Shown in pieces: positions 1 through 8,120 of a stretch of 36,780 nucleotides of DNA; position 1 is the stretch's first letter; every line of letters begins with the position of its first letter. The position numbers were made by a program, and so were the translations under genes. The notes under the pieces were generated by a model. It saw only the letters and a list, made by a program, of their open reading frames with translations, had not been told where the DNA came from and made no database searches. The DNA lies in assembly GCA_938003985.1 (NCBI GenBank), contig CALKWZ010000002.1, forward strand, positions 1-36,780, written 5' to 3'. This stretch comes from an uncultured Verrucomicrobiota bacterium. Its GTDB lineage: Bacteria > Verrucomicrobiota > Kiritimatiellia > CAIQIC01 > Lenti-01.

Positions 1-162
1 CTGGAGGCGCTCCGCGCCATGCAGGGCGCCACGTTGCCGGCGGCATTGCCCGAACGCGTTTTCCGCGAAGTCCGCGCCTTGGCGGGCGGCCTGCTCGAAC
101 ACCACGCCGATCTCGATCCGCGCGCGCGCGACGTCGCTTTCCAGGTCCTCGCCGCAGGCTGA
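1..162 (+). CDS. C-terminal fragment of an unidentified protein (possibly RecO)
   Basis: The window opens inside a reading frame that runs 53 codons to a TGA at 160-162. The visible tail is helical and charged, with segments such as LPERVFREVRALAGGLLEHH and a final DVAFQVLAAG. Codon use is GC-rich at third positions like its neighbours, so it is probably real. The pattern (Leu-Pro, then a helix with Arg-Ala-Leu, then a short basic end) resembles the C-terminus of the recombination mediator RecO. That is a weak resemblance over a short stretch and I would not transfer the name. The gene converges on the lipoprotein gene ending at 264, with a repeat pair between them. Confidence 0.5.
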   Translation: MEALRAMQGATLPAALPERVFREVRALAGGLLEHHADLDPRARDVAFQVLAAG

Positions 163-198
163 GGCGCGGGCCAGCGCCGGCCGCCGTCCCCGATCGCA

Positions 199-254
199 AA
201 ATTACGTAGAACGTAAAAACTTTGGGCGAGTTTTACGTAGAACGTAAAAACTTT
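199..254. repeat. Two copies of a 25-bp palindromic repeat, 31-bp period
   Basis: Copies lie at 199-223 and 230-254. Each holds the dyad TTTTACGT-AGA-ACGTAAAA (the first copy is degenerate at its left end) followed by ACTTT. The copies are separated by 6 bases (gggcga), giving a 31-bp period. Copy 230-254 is the exact reverse complement of 26450-26474. The pair sits between two convergent 3' ends. It could be a protein-binding site, a REP-like element or part of a bidirectional terminator; sequence alone does not decide. Confidence 0.85.
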
Positions 255-263
255 GCCGGGGGG

Positions 264-845
264 CTATTTTTCGAGCCAGATGCGGTCGATTTCGAGGCGG
301 AAGGATTCGGCGCGGCCGTCGCCGGCGAGGAGCTGGACGCGGGCGAGGGTCTGGCCGGGGAAGTTGGGCAGGTCGAGGCGGTCGCCGTGGCGGATGGCGA
401 AGAAATCCGCGAAGGGCAGGACGATTTCCTGCCAGTCGCCGCTGGTGGGGAAATCGGCGGCGTAGGAATGGCGGTCGCGCCGCGCGGCGTCGAGTCGGAC
501 CTGGTAGCGCTGGCCGTCGCCCTTGAGGCCGAGATGGATGGCGCGGTAGGCGGAGACGTCGAGCGCGGGGTAGTCGCACTGGATGGAGGCGAAGCCGCCG
601 TCGTTTTCGAGGGAAATGGTGCCGGCGAAGACGGCGTTGCCGGCGTCGTCGACGGCCAGGCGGGATTGGGAACGCCCGCCCATGACGTCGTCGTTCTCGA
701 CGTGCCAGCCGGCGAGGCCTTCGGCGCGGCTGAACTGGACGAGGGTGCGGTTGGCGGACGGGTCGGCGGCGGGCCCGGCGGGGCGGCCGAGGGTGCAGCC
801 GGCCAGGGTCAGGACGATCAGCGGCAGCCAGAGTTTGGTTTTCAT
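264..845 (-). CDS. CIA30-family lipoprotein
   Basis: A protein of 193 residues with a lipoprotein signal: a short basic start, a hydrophobic stretch and the lipobox LAGC with Cys17. The mature part reads as a single CIA30-type jelly-roll fold. It has the family-like opening where a folded domain follows GLAGWHVENDDVMGGRSQS, then FAGTISLENDGGFAS, and a late SGDWQEIVLPFADF segment. CIA30-like domains in bacteria are carbohydrate-binding-like beta sandwiches, and their role outside complex I assembly is not established. The ATG start overlaps the stop of the upstream methyltransferase gene (ATGA, 842-845), so the two are probably translationally coupled. The family call is moderately sure; the function is unknown. 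Confidence 0.75.
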   Translation of the reverse strand: MKTKLWLPLIVLTLAGCTLGRPAGPAADPSANRTLVQFSRAEGLAGWHVENDDVMGGRSQSRLAVDDAGNAVFAGTISLENDGGFASIQCDYPALDVSAYRAIHLGLKGDGQRYQVRLDAARRDRHSYAADFPTSGDWQEIVLPFADFFAIRHGDRLDLPNFPGQTLARVQLLAGDGRAESFRLEIDRIWLEK

Positions 846-1651
846 GGGCGCGGCACCTTGGGTTGTTTCTTCATTGTCGGGTTGGGGCGGATCGGCGCCT
901 TGCGGGCGATGCAGAGCCAATCCCAGGGGTAGGGGGCCTGCATCCAGCGCGGCGGGTCGGTGAATTCGGAGGTCCAGGGGTATTCGATTTTTTCGAATTC
1001 CAGCGGGCGCAGGCCGCGGGCGGCGAGCAGGGCGGCGATTTCGTCGCGGAGGTAGTGCTTGGTGGGGACGCCGGCGATGGGCACGACGCCTTCGTGGAGC
1101 CGCGGGCGGCGGACGGACCGGAAGGCGCGGTAGCCGGCGCCGGCGGCCCGGCCCGGCGTTTGGCCGTCGCGCAGGTTCCACTGGATGAGGCGGAAGTCGG
1201 TCAGGAGGACGGATTCGAGGGCGGGCACGACGAGGACGAGATGCCCGCCGGGCCGGAGGTGGCGCGCGACGACGTCGAGGATCCGGTGGCGGAGGGCGAG
1301 GTCGGGGGCGATGAGCACGTTGACGCACAAGGCGAAGTCGGCGGCGGGCAGGCGCGCGCGGGGCGCGGCCAGATCGGCGGCGCGGCAGGTCACGTTGGCG
1401 AGGCGCGCGTGCCGGCGGCGGGCCCGGGCGACGTTGCGGGGCGACAGATCCACCGCCTGGACGCGGCCGAAGTTCGCGGCCAGCAGGGGCAGGAAATGGC
1501 CGATGCCGCAGCCGACGTCGGTGGCGGTGCGGCGCGGTCCGCCGCAGCGCCGCACGCGGTCCGCGACGAGCGCCGCGCGGTCGTTCGCCAGCACGCTGAA
1601 GATCTCGTCTTCGTAGCGGTCCGCCAGCCGGTTCCAATACCCGCGGTTCAT
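842..1651 (-). CDS. Class I SAM-dependent methyltransferase
   Basis: A protein of 269 residues. Motif I for S-adenosylmethionine binding is clear at residues 45-53 (DVGCGIGHF), followed by the acidic end of strand beta-2 (QAVDLSP, about 66-72). A late LRPGGHLVLVVPA segment is typical of Methyltransf_11/25 Rossmann enzymes. The C-terminal third, with basic and tryptophan-rich segments, probably sets the substrate, which cannot be named. I chose the ATG at 1651 because the longer frame, opening at 1792, reads through the intergenic repeat at 1721-1862. Its stop overlaps the start of the CIA30 lipoprotein by four bases, so the pair may act on the same envelope or metabolite target. A 7-bp inverted repeat (1684-1690 with 1703-1709) lies in its leader. 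Confidence 0.85.
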   Translation of the reverse strand: MNRGYWNRLADRYEDEIFSVLANDRAALVADRVRRCGGPRRTATDVGCGIGHFLPLLAANFGRVQAVDLSPRNVARARRRHARLANVTCRAADLAAPRARLPAADFALCVNVLIAPDLALRHRILDVVARHLRPGGHLVLVVPALESVLLTDFRLIQWNLRDGQTPGRAAGAGYRAFRSVRRPRLHEGVVPIAGVPTKHYLRDEIAALLAARGLRPLEFEKIEYPWTSEFTDPPRWMQAPYPWDWLCIARKAPIRPNPTMKKQPKVPRP

Positions 1652-1720
1652 GGAGGCATTTTTGCGATCCTGCGGCGGGGATGCGAGCCTAAAAAACCGG
1701 AAAGGCTCGGAGAAGGCGAT

Positions 1721-1862
1721 TTCACCACAGAGAGCACGGAGGACGCAGAGGCGGGAAAGGGAAAAAGAATAGGGCCGGAGAAAATGGATCATTTTCTCCG
1801 GCCCGCTCTTTTCCAGGGAATCTACACTCGGCTATTTCCTCTGTGCCTCTGTGGTGAGCGGT
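1721..1862. repeat. CACAGAG-type nested inverted-repeat element
   Basis: The outer arms are related inverted repeats: TCACCACAGAG at 1722-1732, continuing into a GCACGGAGGACGCAGAG tract, and the complementary CCTCTGTGCCTCTGTGGTGA near 1839-1857. A perfect 15-bp-arm hairpin lies in the middle (1772-1804). The element fills most of the 213-base gap between the methyltransferase start and the Mo-hydroxylase stop. Repeats of the CCACAGAGGCACAGAG kind are widespread between genes in several environmental phyla; their function is not known to me. Confidence 0.75.
1759..1804 (-). terminator. Rho-independent-like terminator of the Mo-hydroxylase operon
   Basis: A perfect hairpin with 15-bp arms (1772-1786 and 1790-1804) and a 3-base loop. 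On the minus strand it is followed at once by TATTCTTTTTCCC (complement of 1759-1771). It lies 61 bases beyond the stop of the Mo subunit, so it is placed to end that transcript before the methyltransferase gene. Confidence 0.6.
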
Positions 1863-1864
1863 TC

Positions 1865-4198
1865 CTACTGCTTCACGGCGCGGATGGCTTCGAGCACCTT
1901 TTCGGGGGTGAAGGGGAACTCGTTGAGGCGGGCGCCGGTGGCGTTGTAGATGGCGTTGCCGAAGACGGGCGCGGGCCCGTTGATGCAGATTTCGGAAACG
2001 CTCTTGGCGCCGAACGGGCCGGTGTCTTCGTAGGACGGCACCAGGATGGCCTTGATGGGCGCGCGGTCGCGCATCGAGAAGATGTGGTAGTCCGTGAAGG
2101 ACGCGTTGGTCATGCGGCCGTTCTTGAACAGGTACTGCTCGGTGAGGGCGTAGCTGATGCCGTTGAGGGTGCCGCCTTCGGTCTGGCCTTCGCACAGGGC
2201 CGGATTGATGGCCGTGCCGCAGTCGATGGTGGAGACGTACTTGAGCACCTTGACGATGCCGGTCCAGGTATCCACTTCGATTTCGGCGAAGTGGGCGGCG
2301 AAGGGCGGCGGCGACTTGTGCGTGACGTGCGAGGCGGTGCCGATGATCTGGTACTGGTTCTTGGAATAGAGCGAGTAGCAGGAGATGTCGCCGTAGGACA
2401 CCTTGTGCTGGCCATCCTTGCTCTGGACGTGGGCGTCCTTGCAGACGACCTGGTCTTCAGGCAGGTTGAGCATCTCGGCGCCGGTGTGCAGGATCTGGCG
2501 CTTGGCGTCGGCGGCGGCCTTGCGGGCGGCCTCGCCGGAGAGGTAGGTGGTCGAGGAGGCGTACGCGCCGACGTCGAACGGGGTCATGTCGGTGTCGGAC
2601 GAATACACGATCATCTTGTCGGTCGTGGTGGCCAGTTCTTCCGCCGCGATTTGCGCCAAAACAGTGTCCGAGCCGGTGCCGAGGTCGGTGGCGCCGACGA
2701 GGAGGTTGAAGGAGCCGTCTTCGTTCATCTTGATGGACGCGCCGCCCATGTCGATGTGCGGGATGGACGAGCCCTGCATGAGGCAGGCCATGCCGAGGCC
2801 GCGGCGGTAGCGGCCGGTCTTGGTGCGCCAGTCGGCGCGGTTCTGCCAGCCGATTTCGGCGGCGCCCTTGGTGATGCATTCGCCGAGGGCGCAGGAGCCG
2901 ACGGTCATGGGCACGCCTTCCTTGCCTTCGCCGAGGGCGGCGAAAACGGGCGAGCCTTCGCCGGACTTGATGTGGTTGAGCTGGCGGAGCTTGAGGGGGT
3001 CCATGCCGATCGCCTCGGCCATCTTGTCCATGGTGGATTCCATGGCGAAGAAGGCCTGGGTGGCGCCGAAGCCGCGGTAGGCGCCACCGACGGGCAGGTT
3101 GGTGTAGTAGACCTTGCCGAGGAAGTGGATGTTCTCGCAGCGGTAGAGCGGCAGGACCTTCGAGCCGCAACAGGAGACGACGGTCAGGCCGTGGCCGCCG
3201 TAGGCGCCGGTGTTGTTCCAGCAGTCCATGCCGATGGCCGTGATCGTGCCGTCTTTCTTGATGCCGGTGCGGATGCGGACGCGGATGGGGTGGCGCGTGC
3301 GGCCGGTGCGGAAGTTCTCTTCGCGGGTGAACTGCCAGAAGCAGGGCCGTCCGGTGCGCAGGGCGAACATCGCGACGACGTCCTCGAGCAGGATTTCCTG
3401 CTTGGAGCCGAAGCCGCCGCCGATGCGGGGCTTGATGACGCGGATCTTCTGCACGGGGATGCCGAGGGTCTGCGCGACGATGCGCCGGCAGTGGAAGGGC
3501 ACCTGCGTGGAGGTGGTGATGACGATGCGGCCGGCGGAGTCGATCTGCGCGAGGGAGACGTAGGGCTCGATCGGGCAGTGCTGGGCGTAGGGCGTTTCGT
3601 AGGTATCGTCGAAGGTGAAGTCGGCTTCCTGCATGCCCTTCTCGAAATCGCCGGCTTCGCAGCCGACGCGGGCGACGAGGTTCTTCTTGGGCTCGTAGGG
3701 AATCGGAATCGGGACGTGGGCTTCGGGCTCGTCGTGGATGATCGGGGCGCCGTCGGCCATGGCTTCGTCGATGGAGAAGACCGGCGTGAGCTTTTCGTAG
3801 ACGACCTTGATCTTGGCGAGGGCGGCCTTGGCCTGCTCCTCGGTTTCGGCGGCGACGGCGGCGACGCGGTCGCCGACGAAGCGCACCTTGACGTCGAACA
3901 TGAAGGTGTCGTAGGGCGAAGGCTCGGGGAAGCCCTGGCCGGCGGTGCAGTGGGCGATGCGCGGCACGTTGCCGTGCCAGAGGACCGCCTTGACGCCGGG
4001 CATCTTCTCGGCCGCGGAAACGTCGACGGAGACGATCTTCGCGTGCGGATGCGGGCTCCAGAGCATCTTGACGATCAGGGCGTCGCGGGGCGCGAAGTCG
4101 GCCACGTAGGACGGCTTGCCGAGGGCCAGCTGCACGGCGTCCACCTTGCGGACGGAGTGGTTGACCTGCTTGAAGTTCTTGGTTTGTTCGAGGCTCAT
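1865..4198 (-). CDS. Xanthine dehydrogenase-family molybdenum-binding subunit
   Basis: A protein of 777 residues, the usual length for the large subunit of a three-subunit molybdenum hydroxylase (xanthine dehydrogenase, CO dehydrogenase or nicotinate hydroxylase type). The N-terminal hammerhead domain (about 20-130) is followed by the two molybdopterin-binding domains. Pterin-contact motifs are visible: IGGGFGSKQE at about residues 258-268 and GGAYRGFGATQAFFAMES further on. The C-terminal GPFGAKSVSE places the base-catalytic glutamate at residue 736. The enzyme hydroxylates a carbon of an N-heterocycle or aldehyde and passes electrons to the 2Fe-2S and FAD subunits encoded just upstream. The substrate cannot be assigned from these motifs. 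Start at 4198 is supported by AAAGGA six bases upstream. Confidence 0.92.
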   Translation of the reverse strand: MSLEQTKNFKQVNHSVRKVDAVQLALGKPSYVADFAPRDALIVKMLWSPHPHAKIVSVDVSAAEKMPGVKAVLWHGNVPRIAHCTAGQGFPEPSPYDTFMFDVKVRFVGDRVAAVAAETEEQAKAALAKIKVVYEKLTPVFSIDEAMADGAPIIHDEPEAHVPIPIPYEPKKNLVARVGCEAGDFEKGMQEADFTFDDTYETPYAQHCPIEPYVSLAQIDSAGRIVITTSTQVPFHCRRIVAQTLGIPVQKIRVIKPRIGGGFGSKQEILLEDVVAMFALRTGRPCFWQFTREENFRTGRTRHPIRVRIRTGIKKDGTITAIGMDCWNNTGAYGGHGLTVVSCCGSKVLPLYRCENIHFLGKVYYTNLPVGGAYRGFGATQAFFAMESTMDKMAEAIGMDPLKLRQLNHIKSGEGSPVFAALGEGKEGVPMTVGSCALGECITKGAAEIGWQNRADWRTKTGRYRRGLGMACLMQGSSIPHIDMGGASIKMNEDGSFNLLVGATDLGTGSDTVLAQIAAEELATTTDKMIVYSSDTDMTPFDVGAYASSTTYLSGEAARKAAADAKRQILHTGAEMLNLPEDQVVCKDAHVQSKDGQHKVSYGDISCYSLYSKNQYQIIGTASHVTHKSPPPFAAHFAEIEVDTWTGIVKVLKYVSTIDCGTAINPALCEGQTEGGTLNGISYALTEQYLFKNGRMTNASFTDYHIFSMRDRAPIKAILVPSYEDTGPFGAKSVSEICINGPAPVFGNAIYNATGARLNEFPFTPEKVLEAIRAVKQ

Positions 4199-4214
4199 GG
4201 CGATCCTTTCAAGT

Positions 4215-4244
4215 ATTCAGAATTCAGGATTCAGAATTCAGAAT
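4215..4244. repeat. ATTCAG-type low-complexity intergenic repeat
   Basis: Thirty bases built from ATTCAGAATTCAGGATTCAG units, lying in the 59-base gap between the 2Fe-2S and Mo subunit genes. The same repeat is found at 36284-36324, and a decayed form starts the gap at 33279. It leaves the ribosome-binding site of the Mo subunit intact. Confidence 0.85.
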
Positions 4245-4257
4245 GGCGGACATGAAA

Positions 4258-4752
4258 TCACTTCGTCTTCGGGCCGGCGGCTTCGCGGCGGTCGAGGACG
4301 CGGCGGAGGGCGCCCCAGATCTTCTCGTAGCCGGTGCAGCGGCAGAGGTTGCCGTCCATGTATTCGCGGACGATGTCGTCGGGATAGACTTCTTCGGCCT
4401 GCATGAGGGCTTCGGCGCTCATGATCATGCCGGGGATGCAGAAGCCGCACTGGACGGCCGCGCCGTCGATGAGCTCCTGCTGGAACTCGGAGGGCTTTTC
4501 GTGCGTGCCGACGCTCTCGATGGTGCGGACGTTGCGGTTCTCGGCCTGCATGGCGAAGAGCAGGCAGGCGTAGACGGCCCGGCCGTCCATCAGGACGGTG
4601 CAGGCGCCGCAGGTGCCCTGGCCGCAACCGTACTTGGTGCCCTTGTAGCCTTCGCGGCGGAGCAGATCGAGGAGCTTCTCGTCGGGGCGGGTGATGAAGG
4701 TCTTGAGTTCGCCGTTGAGGGTGAACGTGACGGTGTGGGGATGCTTGATCAT
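4258..4752 (-). CDS. 2Fe-2S subunit of the molybdenum hydroxylase
   Basis: A protein of 164 residues with both iron-sulfur domains of the family. The plant-ferredoxin-type cluster has Cys43, Cys48, Cys51 and Cys63 (CGQGTCGAC plus a later Cys). The helical C-terminal cluster has CGFC at 102-105 and CRC at 137-139. It carries electrons from the Mo centre to the FAD subunit. The start codon shares one base with the stop of the FAD-subunit gene (TAATG at 4752), and GGAGG lies eight bases upstream, so the two are translationally coupled. Gene order FAD, 2Fe-2S, Mo is a common arrangement for these enzymes. Confidence 0.95.
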   Translation of the reverse strand: MIKHPHTVTFTLNGELKTFITRPDEKLLDLLRREGYKGTKYGCGQGTCGACTVLMDGRAVYACLLFAMQAENRNVRTIESVGTHEKPSEFQQELIDGAAVQCGFCIPGMIMSAEALMQAEEVYPDDIVREYMDGNLCRCTGYEKIWGALRRVLDRREAAGPKTK

Positions 4753-5597
4753 TATTCGGTCCTCCCGCGGGCGAAGGTGGCGGCCCGCTCCAATGCGTCG
4801 AACAGGGTGACTTCGGCCAGGTGCCGGGAATATTCGGGGGTCATGCCTTCGCGGCCGCGCCAGGGGGCGTCCTGGCCGGCCTTCGCGGCGGCCTCCTGGA
4901 ACACGGCGCCGACGGCTTCGCGGCCGACGAGGGCGGCCTCGACGGACGGCAGGCGGCGGGGGAAGGGGATGGCGGAGCCGGCGGCGATGCGCGCGGACTT
5001 GATGGTCGCGCCGTCGAGTTCGAGGAACGCGGCCGCGGTGACGAGGGCGAAGGAGGCCTGGGTGCGGACGACCTTGATCGAGCCGAACCCGTGGTGGGCC
5101 ATGAGCGCGGGCACCTTCACCGAGGTGAGGACGTTGCCGTCGAGGAAGCGCTTGGCGGGCTGGGTCTTGAAATATTCGTCGGCGGGGAGTTCTTCGTTCT
5201 GGCCGGTGTAGATCACCATGCGGGCGTCCATCGCCAGCAGCACGACGGGCAGGTCGGCCCACGGGAACACGCGGCAGATGTTGCCGCCGAGGGTAGACAC
5301 GTTGCGGATCTGGTGGGTGGAGATGCGCCGGCAGATTTCGTGCAGGGCCCAGCGGGGGGCGCGGTAGCGCTGGATGTCGGCCAGCGGCGTCGTGGCGCCG
5401 ATGTCGTAGAAATTGCCTTCTTGTTTGATATAGGACAGTCCCAGCCGGGTGATGTCGACCGCGGTGACGGGGGTGTGGTCTTGCATGAAGTGAAGGGCGG
5501 TGCCGCCGGCCAGGATCATGCCTTTGGGGCCCAGTTCGCGCAGATTGTCGCGCGCGGCCGACAGCGAGGCCGGGCGGATGAATTCGCACAGTTTCAT
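4752..5597 (-). CDS. FAD-binding subunit of the molybdenum hydroxylase
   Basis: A protein of 281 residues of the CoxM/xanthine dehydrogenase medium-subunit family. FAD-binding motifs are present: LAGGTAL at 29-35, IGATTPL at about 67-72 and STLGGNI at 101-107. A C-terminal CO-dehydrogenase flavoprotein domain follows (about 180-275). It is the first gene of a three-gene operon and hands electrons from the 2Fe-2S subunit to NAD or another acceptor. Start at 5597 is supported by AAGGAG (complement of 5604-5609) seven bases upstream. Confidence 0.93.
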   Translation of the reverse strand: MKLCEFIRPASLSAARDNLRELGPKGMILAGGTALHFMQDHTPVTAVDITRLGLSYIKQEGNFYDIGATTPLADIQRYRAPRWALHEICRRISTHQIRNVSTLGGNICRVFPWADLPVVLLAMDARMVIYTGQNEELPADEYFKTQPAKRFLDGNVLTSVKVPALMAHHGFGSIKVVRTQASFALVTAAAFLELDGATIKSARIAAGSAIPFPRRLPSVEAALVGREAVGAVFQEAAAKAGQDAPWRGREGMTPEYSRHLAEVTLFDALERAATFARGRTE

Positions 5598-5634
5598 AGA
5601 GAACTCCTTGGATGGGGAATCAACAAGCGCGGGC

Positions 5635-5663
5635 AGTATAGGGGAGGCCCAGCGCGGCGGGAA
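5635..5663 (-). promoter_or_regulatory. Possible promoter of the Mo-hydroxylase operon
   Basis: On the minus strand a good -10 box TATACT (complement of 5635-5640) lies about 38 bases before the FAD-subunit start. The matching -35 region (TTCCCG, 17 bases further upstream) is weak. It could need an activator. Confidence 0.3.
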
Positions 5664-5770
5664 AGCGAAAATTGCGGCCGGAAGCGGGTTGAGCGTTTGA
5701 CCGCGGCGGGGCCGCCGGCGCGCCCAAGGAAGGGGTTTTCTTCCGCGGTCGTTGCGGGTAGGATCGAACC

Positions 5771-6721
5771 ATGAACGTGTTGCGCACGGTTTGGATGCGG
5801 GCGGGATTGGCGCTCGCGCTCGGCTGCGGCCGGCCGCCGCCGGCGGAAGAAGCGCCGCCGTCCGCGATTCCCGCGCCGCCGGTGGCGATCTCCGGCGCGG
5901 CGGCGCTCGAGGAAGTCCGCGCGTTTCTCGAAGTCGGTCCGCGCGACGCGGGCACGCCCGGCGCGGAACGCGCCGCGACGTATCTGGCCGAACGGCTGCG
6001 CGCGCTGGGCGTGGCGGCCGAAATCCAGGAATTCCGCGAGCCGTCGCCGCTGGGACCGGAGACCGTCTTCCGCAACGTGCTGGGGCGGATTCCGGGACGC
6101 ACCGGCCGGATCGTCCTGCTGGCCTCGCACTACGACACCAAGGCGGGCATTCCGGATTTCGTCGGCGCGAACGACTCGGGATCGAGCACGGGGCTCTTGC
6201 TGGAACTGGCGCGGGCGTTCGCGGCCGGCCCGCCGCCGGAACTGGAAATCCGCTTGGCGTTCTTCGACGGCGAGGAATGCCGAGTCGAGTACGGGCCCGC
6301 GGACGGCTTCCACGGCAGCCGCCATCTGGCCCGGACCATGGCCGCGGACGGCAGCTTGTCCAACGTCGTCGCCATGATCCTGCTGGACATGGTGGGCGAT
6401 CGCGACCTGACGCTCACGATCCCGCGCAACAGCACGCCGTGGCTGGTTGCCTTGGCGTTCGCGGCCGCGCGGGCCGAGGGCGTGCGCGACCGGTTCCAGC
6501 TTTATCCCTACGCCATCGGCGACGACCACGTGGCGTTTTTCGAGCGCGGCGTGCCGGCGATCGACCTGATCGATTTCGCGTTCGGCAGCGCGCCGGGCCT
6601 GAACGACTACTGGCACACGCCGGCGGACACGCTCGACAAGCTGTCGGCCGAAAGCTTGGATCTCGTCGGGCGCGTGGCGGCGCGCATGGTGGCCGAACTG
6701 CCGGCGCTGCGCGAAAAATGA
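5771..6721 (+). CDS. Glutaminyl-peptide cyclotransferase-like M28 lipoprotein
   Basis: A protein of 316 residues that fits the animal-type glutaminyl cyclase branch of the M28 zinc peptidase fold. Visible family features are SHYDTK (119-124), GANDSGSST with metal-binding Asp135, FFDGEEC with Glu168/Glu169, FHGSRHLA, GDDHVAFFERGVP with Asp252, and WHTPADTL with His282. These match the Zn ligands (Asp, Glu, His) and acid-base residues of the family. Such enzymes turn N-terminal glutamine of exported proteins into pyroglutamate; an aminopeptidase role is the alternative. The N-terminus ends in a lipobox-like ALGC (Cys19), unusual at -3, so lipidation is likely but not certain. It is divergent from the molybdenum hydroxylase and 79 bases before paaK. 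Confidence 0.8.
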   Translation: MNVLRTVWMRAGLALALGCGRPPPAEEAPPSAIPAPPVAISGAAALEEVRAFLEVGPRDAGTPGAERAATYLAERLRALGVAAEIQEFREPSPLGPETVFRNVLGRIPGRTGRIVLLASHYDTKAGIPDFVGANDSGSSTGLLLELARAFAAGPPPELEIRLAFFDGEECRVEYGPADGFHGSRHLARTMAADGSLSNVVAMILLDMVGDRDLTLTIPRNSTPWLVALAFAAARAEGVRDRFQLYPYAIGDDHVAFFERGVPAIDLIDFAFGSAPGLNDYWHTPADTLDKLSAESLDLVGRVAARMVAELPALREK

Positions 6722-6800
6722 ACCGCGCCGCGGATTTTTCCTCGACAGGCGGCGGCCGCGGAGTCCAGCATTCGCAGGCGTGAAAGAAGGAGAGCCGACG

Positions 6801-8102
6801 ATGTTCAATCCACAAGCCGAAGCGATGCCGGTCAAGGAGTTGCGCCAGCTGCAAGGCGAGCGCCTGAAGACCTTGGTGGCGCGGGCCTACACCCACGTGC
6901 CGTTCTACCGGGCGAAATTCGACGCCCAGGGCGTCAAGCCCGGCGATATCCGCGGCATCGAGGACATCGCCAAGCTGCCGTTCACGCTCAAGCCGGAATT
7001 CCGCGAGCAATATCCGTTCGGAATGTTCGCCGCGCCCATGCGGGACATCGTGCGCATCCACGCCAGCTCGGGCACGACCGGCAAGCCGACGGTGGTCGGC
7101 TACACGAGGAACGACGTCGACAACTGGGCCGAGTGCGCGGCGCGGTCGCTGGCCTGCGGCGGGGCGTCGGCGGCCGACGTCGTGCAGATCGCCTACGGCT
7201 ACGGGCTGTTCACGGGCGGGCTGGGCATGCACTACGGCGCCGAGAAACTGGGCGCGGCGGCGCTGCCGATGTCGTCGGGCAACACCGAAAAGCAGATCAT
7301 GCTGATGAAGGATTTCGGCGTGACGGTCCTGTGCTGCACCCCGAGCTACGCGCTGCAGATCGCGGAAGTGGCCGCGCAGATGGGCGAAGACCTCATGAAG
7401 CTGCCGCTCAAGAGCGGGCACTTCGGGGCCGAGCCGTGGACGGAAGCGATGCGCAAGCGCATCGAGGAGCTGTTCCCGCTGAAGGCGCTGGACATCTACG
7501 GACTCTCCGAAGTGGCCGGCCCCGGCGTCGCCAACGAATGCCTCGAGCAGCGCGGCCTGCACGTGTTCGAGGACCATTTCTATCCGGAAATCATCGATCC
7601 CGAAACGGGCGACCCGCTGCCGGACGGCCAGAAGGGCGAACTGGTCTTCACCTGCCTGACGAAGGAAGGCGTGCCCCTCATCCGCTACCGCACGCGCGAC
7701 ATCACGATGATCCTCGACGAAGGGCCGTGCCCGTGCGGCCGCACGAGCCGGAAGATCGCGCGGCTGATGGGCCGGACCGACGACATGCTGATCATCCGCG
7801 GCATCAACGTCTTCCCGTCGCAGGTCGAAGACGTGCTGGTGCGGATCGAGGGCGTGCACCCGCAGTACCTGATCGTCGTGGACCGGCAGGGCAACCTCGA
7901 CACGATGGAAATCAAGGTGGAAGTGACCGAGGCGCTCTTCAGCGACGAGGTGAAGAAGCTCGAAGCGCTGCGCGACAAGATCCACCACCAGATCAAGACG
8001 ATGCTCAACGTCAGCGCGAAGATCACGCTGGTGGAACCCAACACGATCGAGCGCACGCTGGGCAAGGCCAAGCGCGTGCTGGACCGGCGGAAACTGACCT
8101 AG
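6801..8102 (+). CDS. paaK: Phenylacetate-CoA ligase
   Basis: A protein of 433 residues, the standard length of PaaK. It activates phenylacetate (or a related aryl acid) with ATP and CoA through an acyl-AMP. The adenylate-forming P-loop SSGTTGKPTVV starts at residue 89. The C-terminal domain has RTDDMLIIRGINVFPSQVE, where the lysine/arginine hinge and aryl-CoA tunnel residues of this family lie. The ATG at 6801 has AAGGAG at 6787-6792, eight bases upstream. It is followed 18 bases later by a double-ACT protein. In anaerobes this pair often accompanies indolepyruvate oxidoreductase in aromatic amino-acid breakdown, but that enzyme is not in this window. Confidence 0.92.
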   Translation: MFNPQAEAMPVKELRQLQGERLKTLVARAYTHVPFYRAKFDAQGVKPGDIRGIEDIAKLPFTLKPEFREQYPFGMFAAPMRDIVRIHASSGTTGKPTVVGYTRNDVDNWAECAARSLACGGASAADVVQIAYGYGLFTGGLGMHYGAEKLGAAALPMSSGNTEKQIMLMKDFGVTVLCCTPSYALQIAEVAAQMGEDLMKLPLKSGHFGAEPWTEAMRKRIEELFPLKALDIYGLSEVAGPGVANECLEQRGLHVFEDHFYPEIIDPETGDPLPDGQKGELVFTCLTKEGVPLIRYRTRDITMILDEGPCPCGRTSRKIARLMGRTDDMLIIRGINVFPSQVEDVLVRIEGVHPQYLIVVDRQGNLDTMEIKVEVTEALFSDEVKKLEALRDKIHHQIKTMLNVSAKITLVEPNTIERTLGKAKRVLDRRKLT

Positions 8103-8120
8103 GAACAAAGGAGCGGAACC

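Noticed and set aside
1652..1792. A longer N-terminus for the methyltransferase
   Set aside because: The extra residues are encoded by the CACAGAG repeat and core hairpin, and do not belong to the methyltransferase fold.
863..4255. A plus-strand open frame of 1130 codons opposite the molybdenum hydroxylase
   Set aside because: It reads as Gly/Ala/Asp-rich shadow sequence and runs through three genes and an intergenic repeat.
5752..6783. An overlapping plus-strand frame of 343 codons across the glutaminyl cyclase gene
   Set aside because: It is Arg/Gly-rich shadow sequence; all catalytic motifs are in the other frame.
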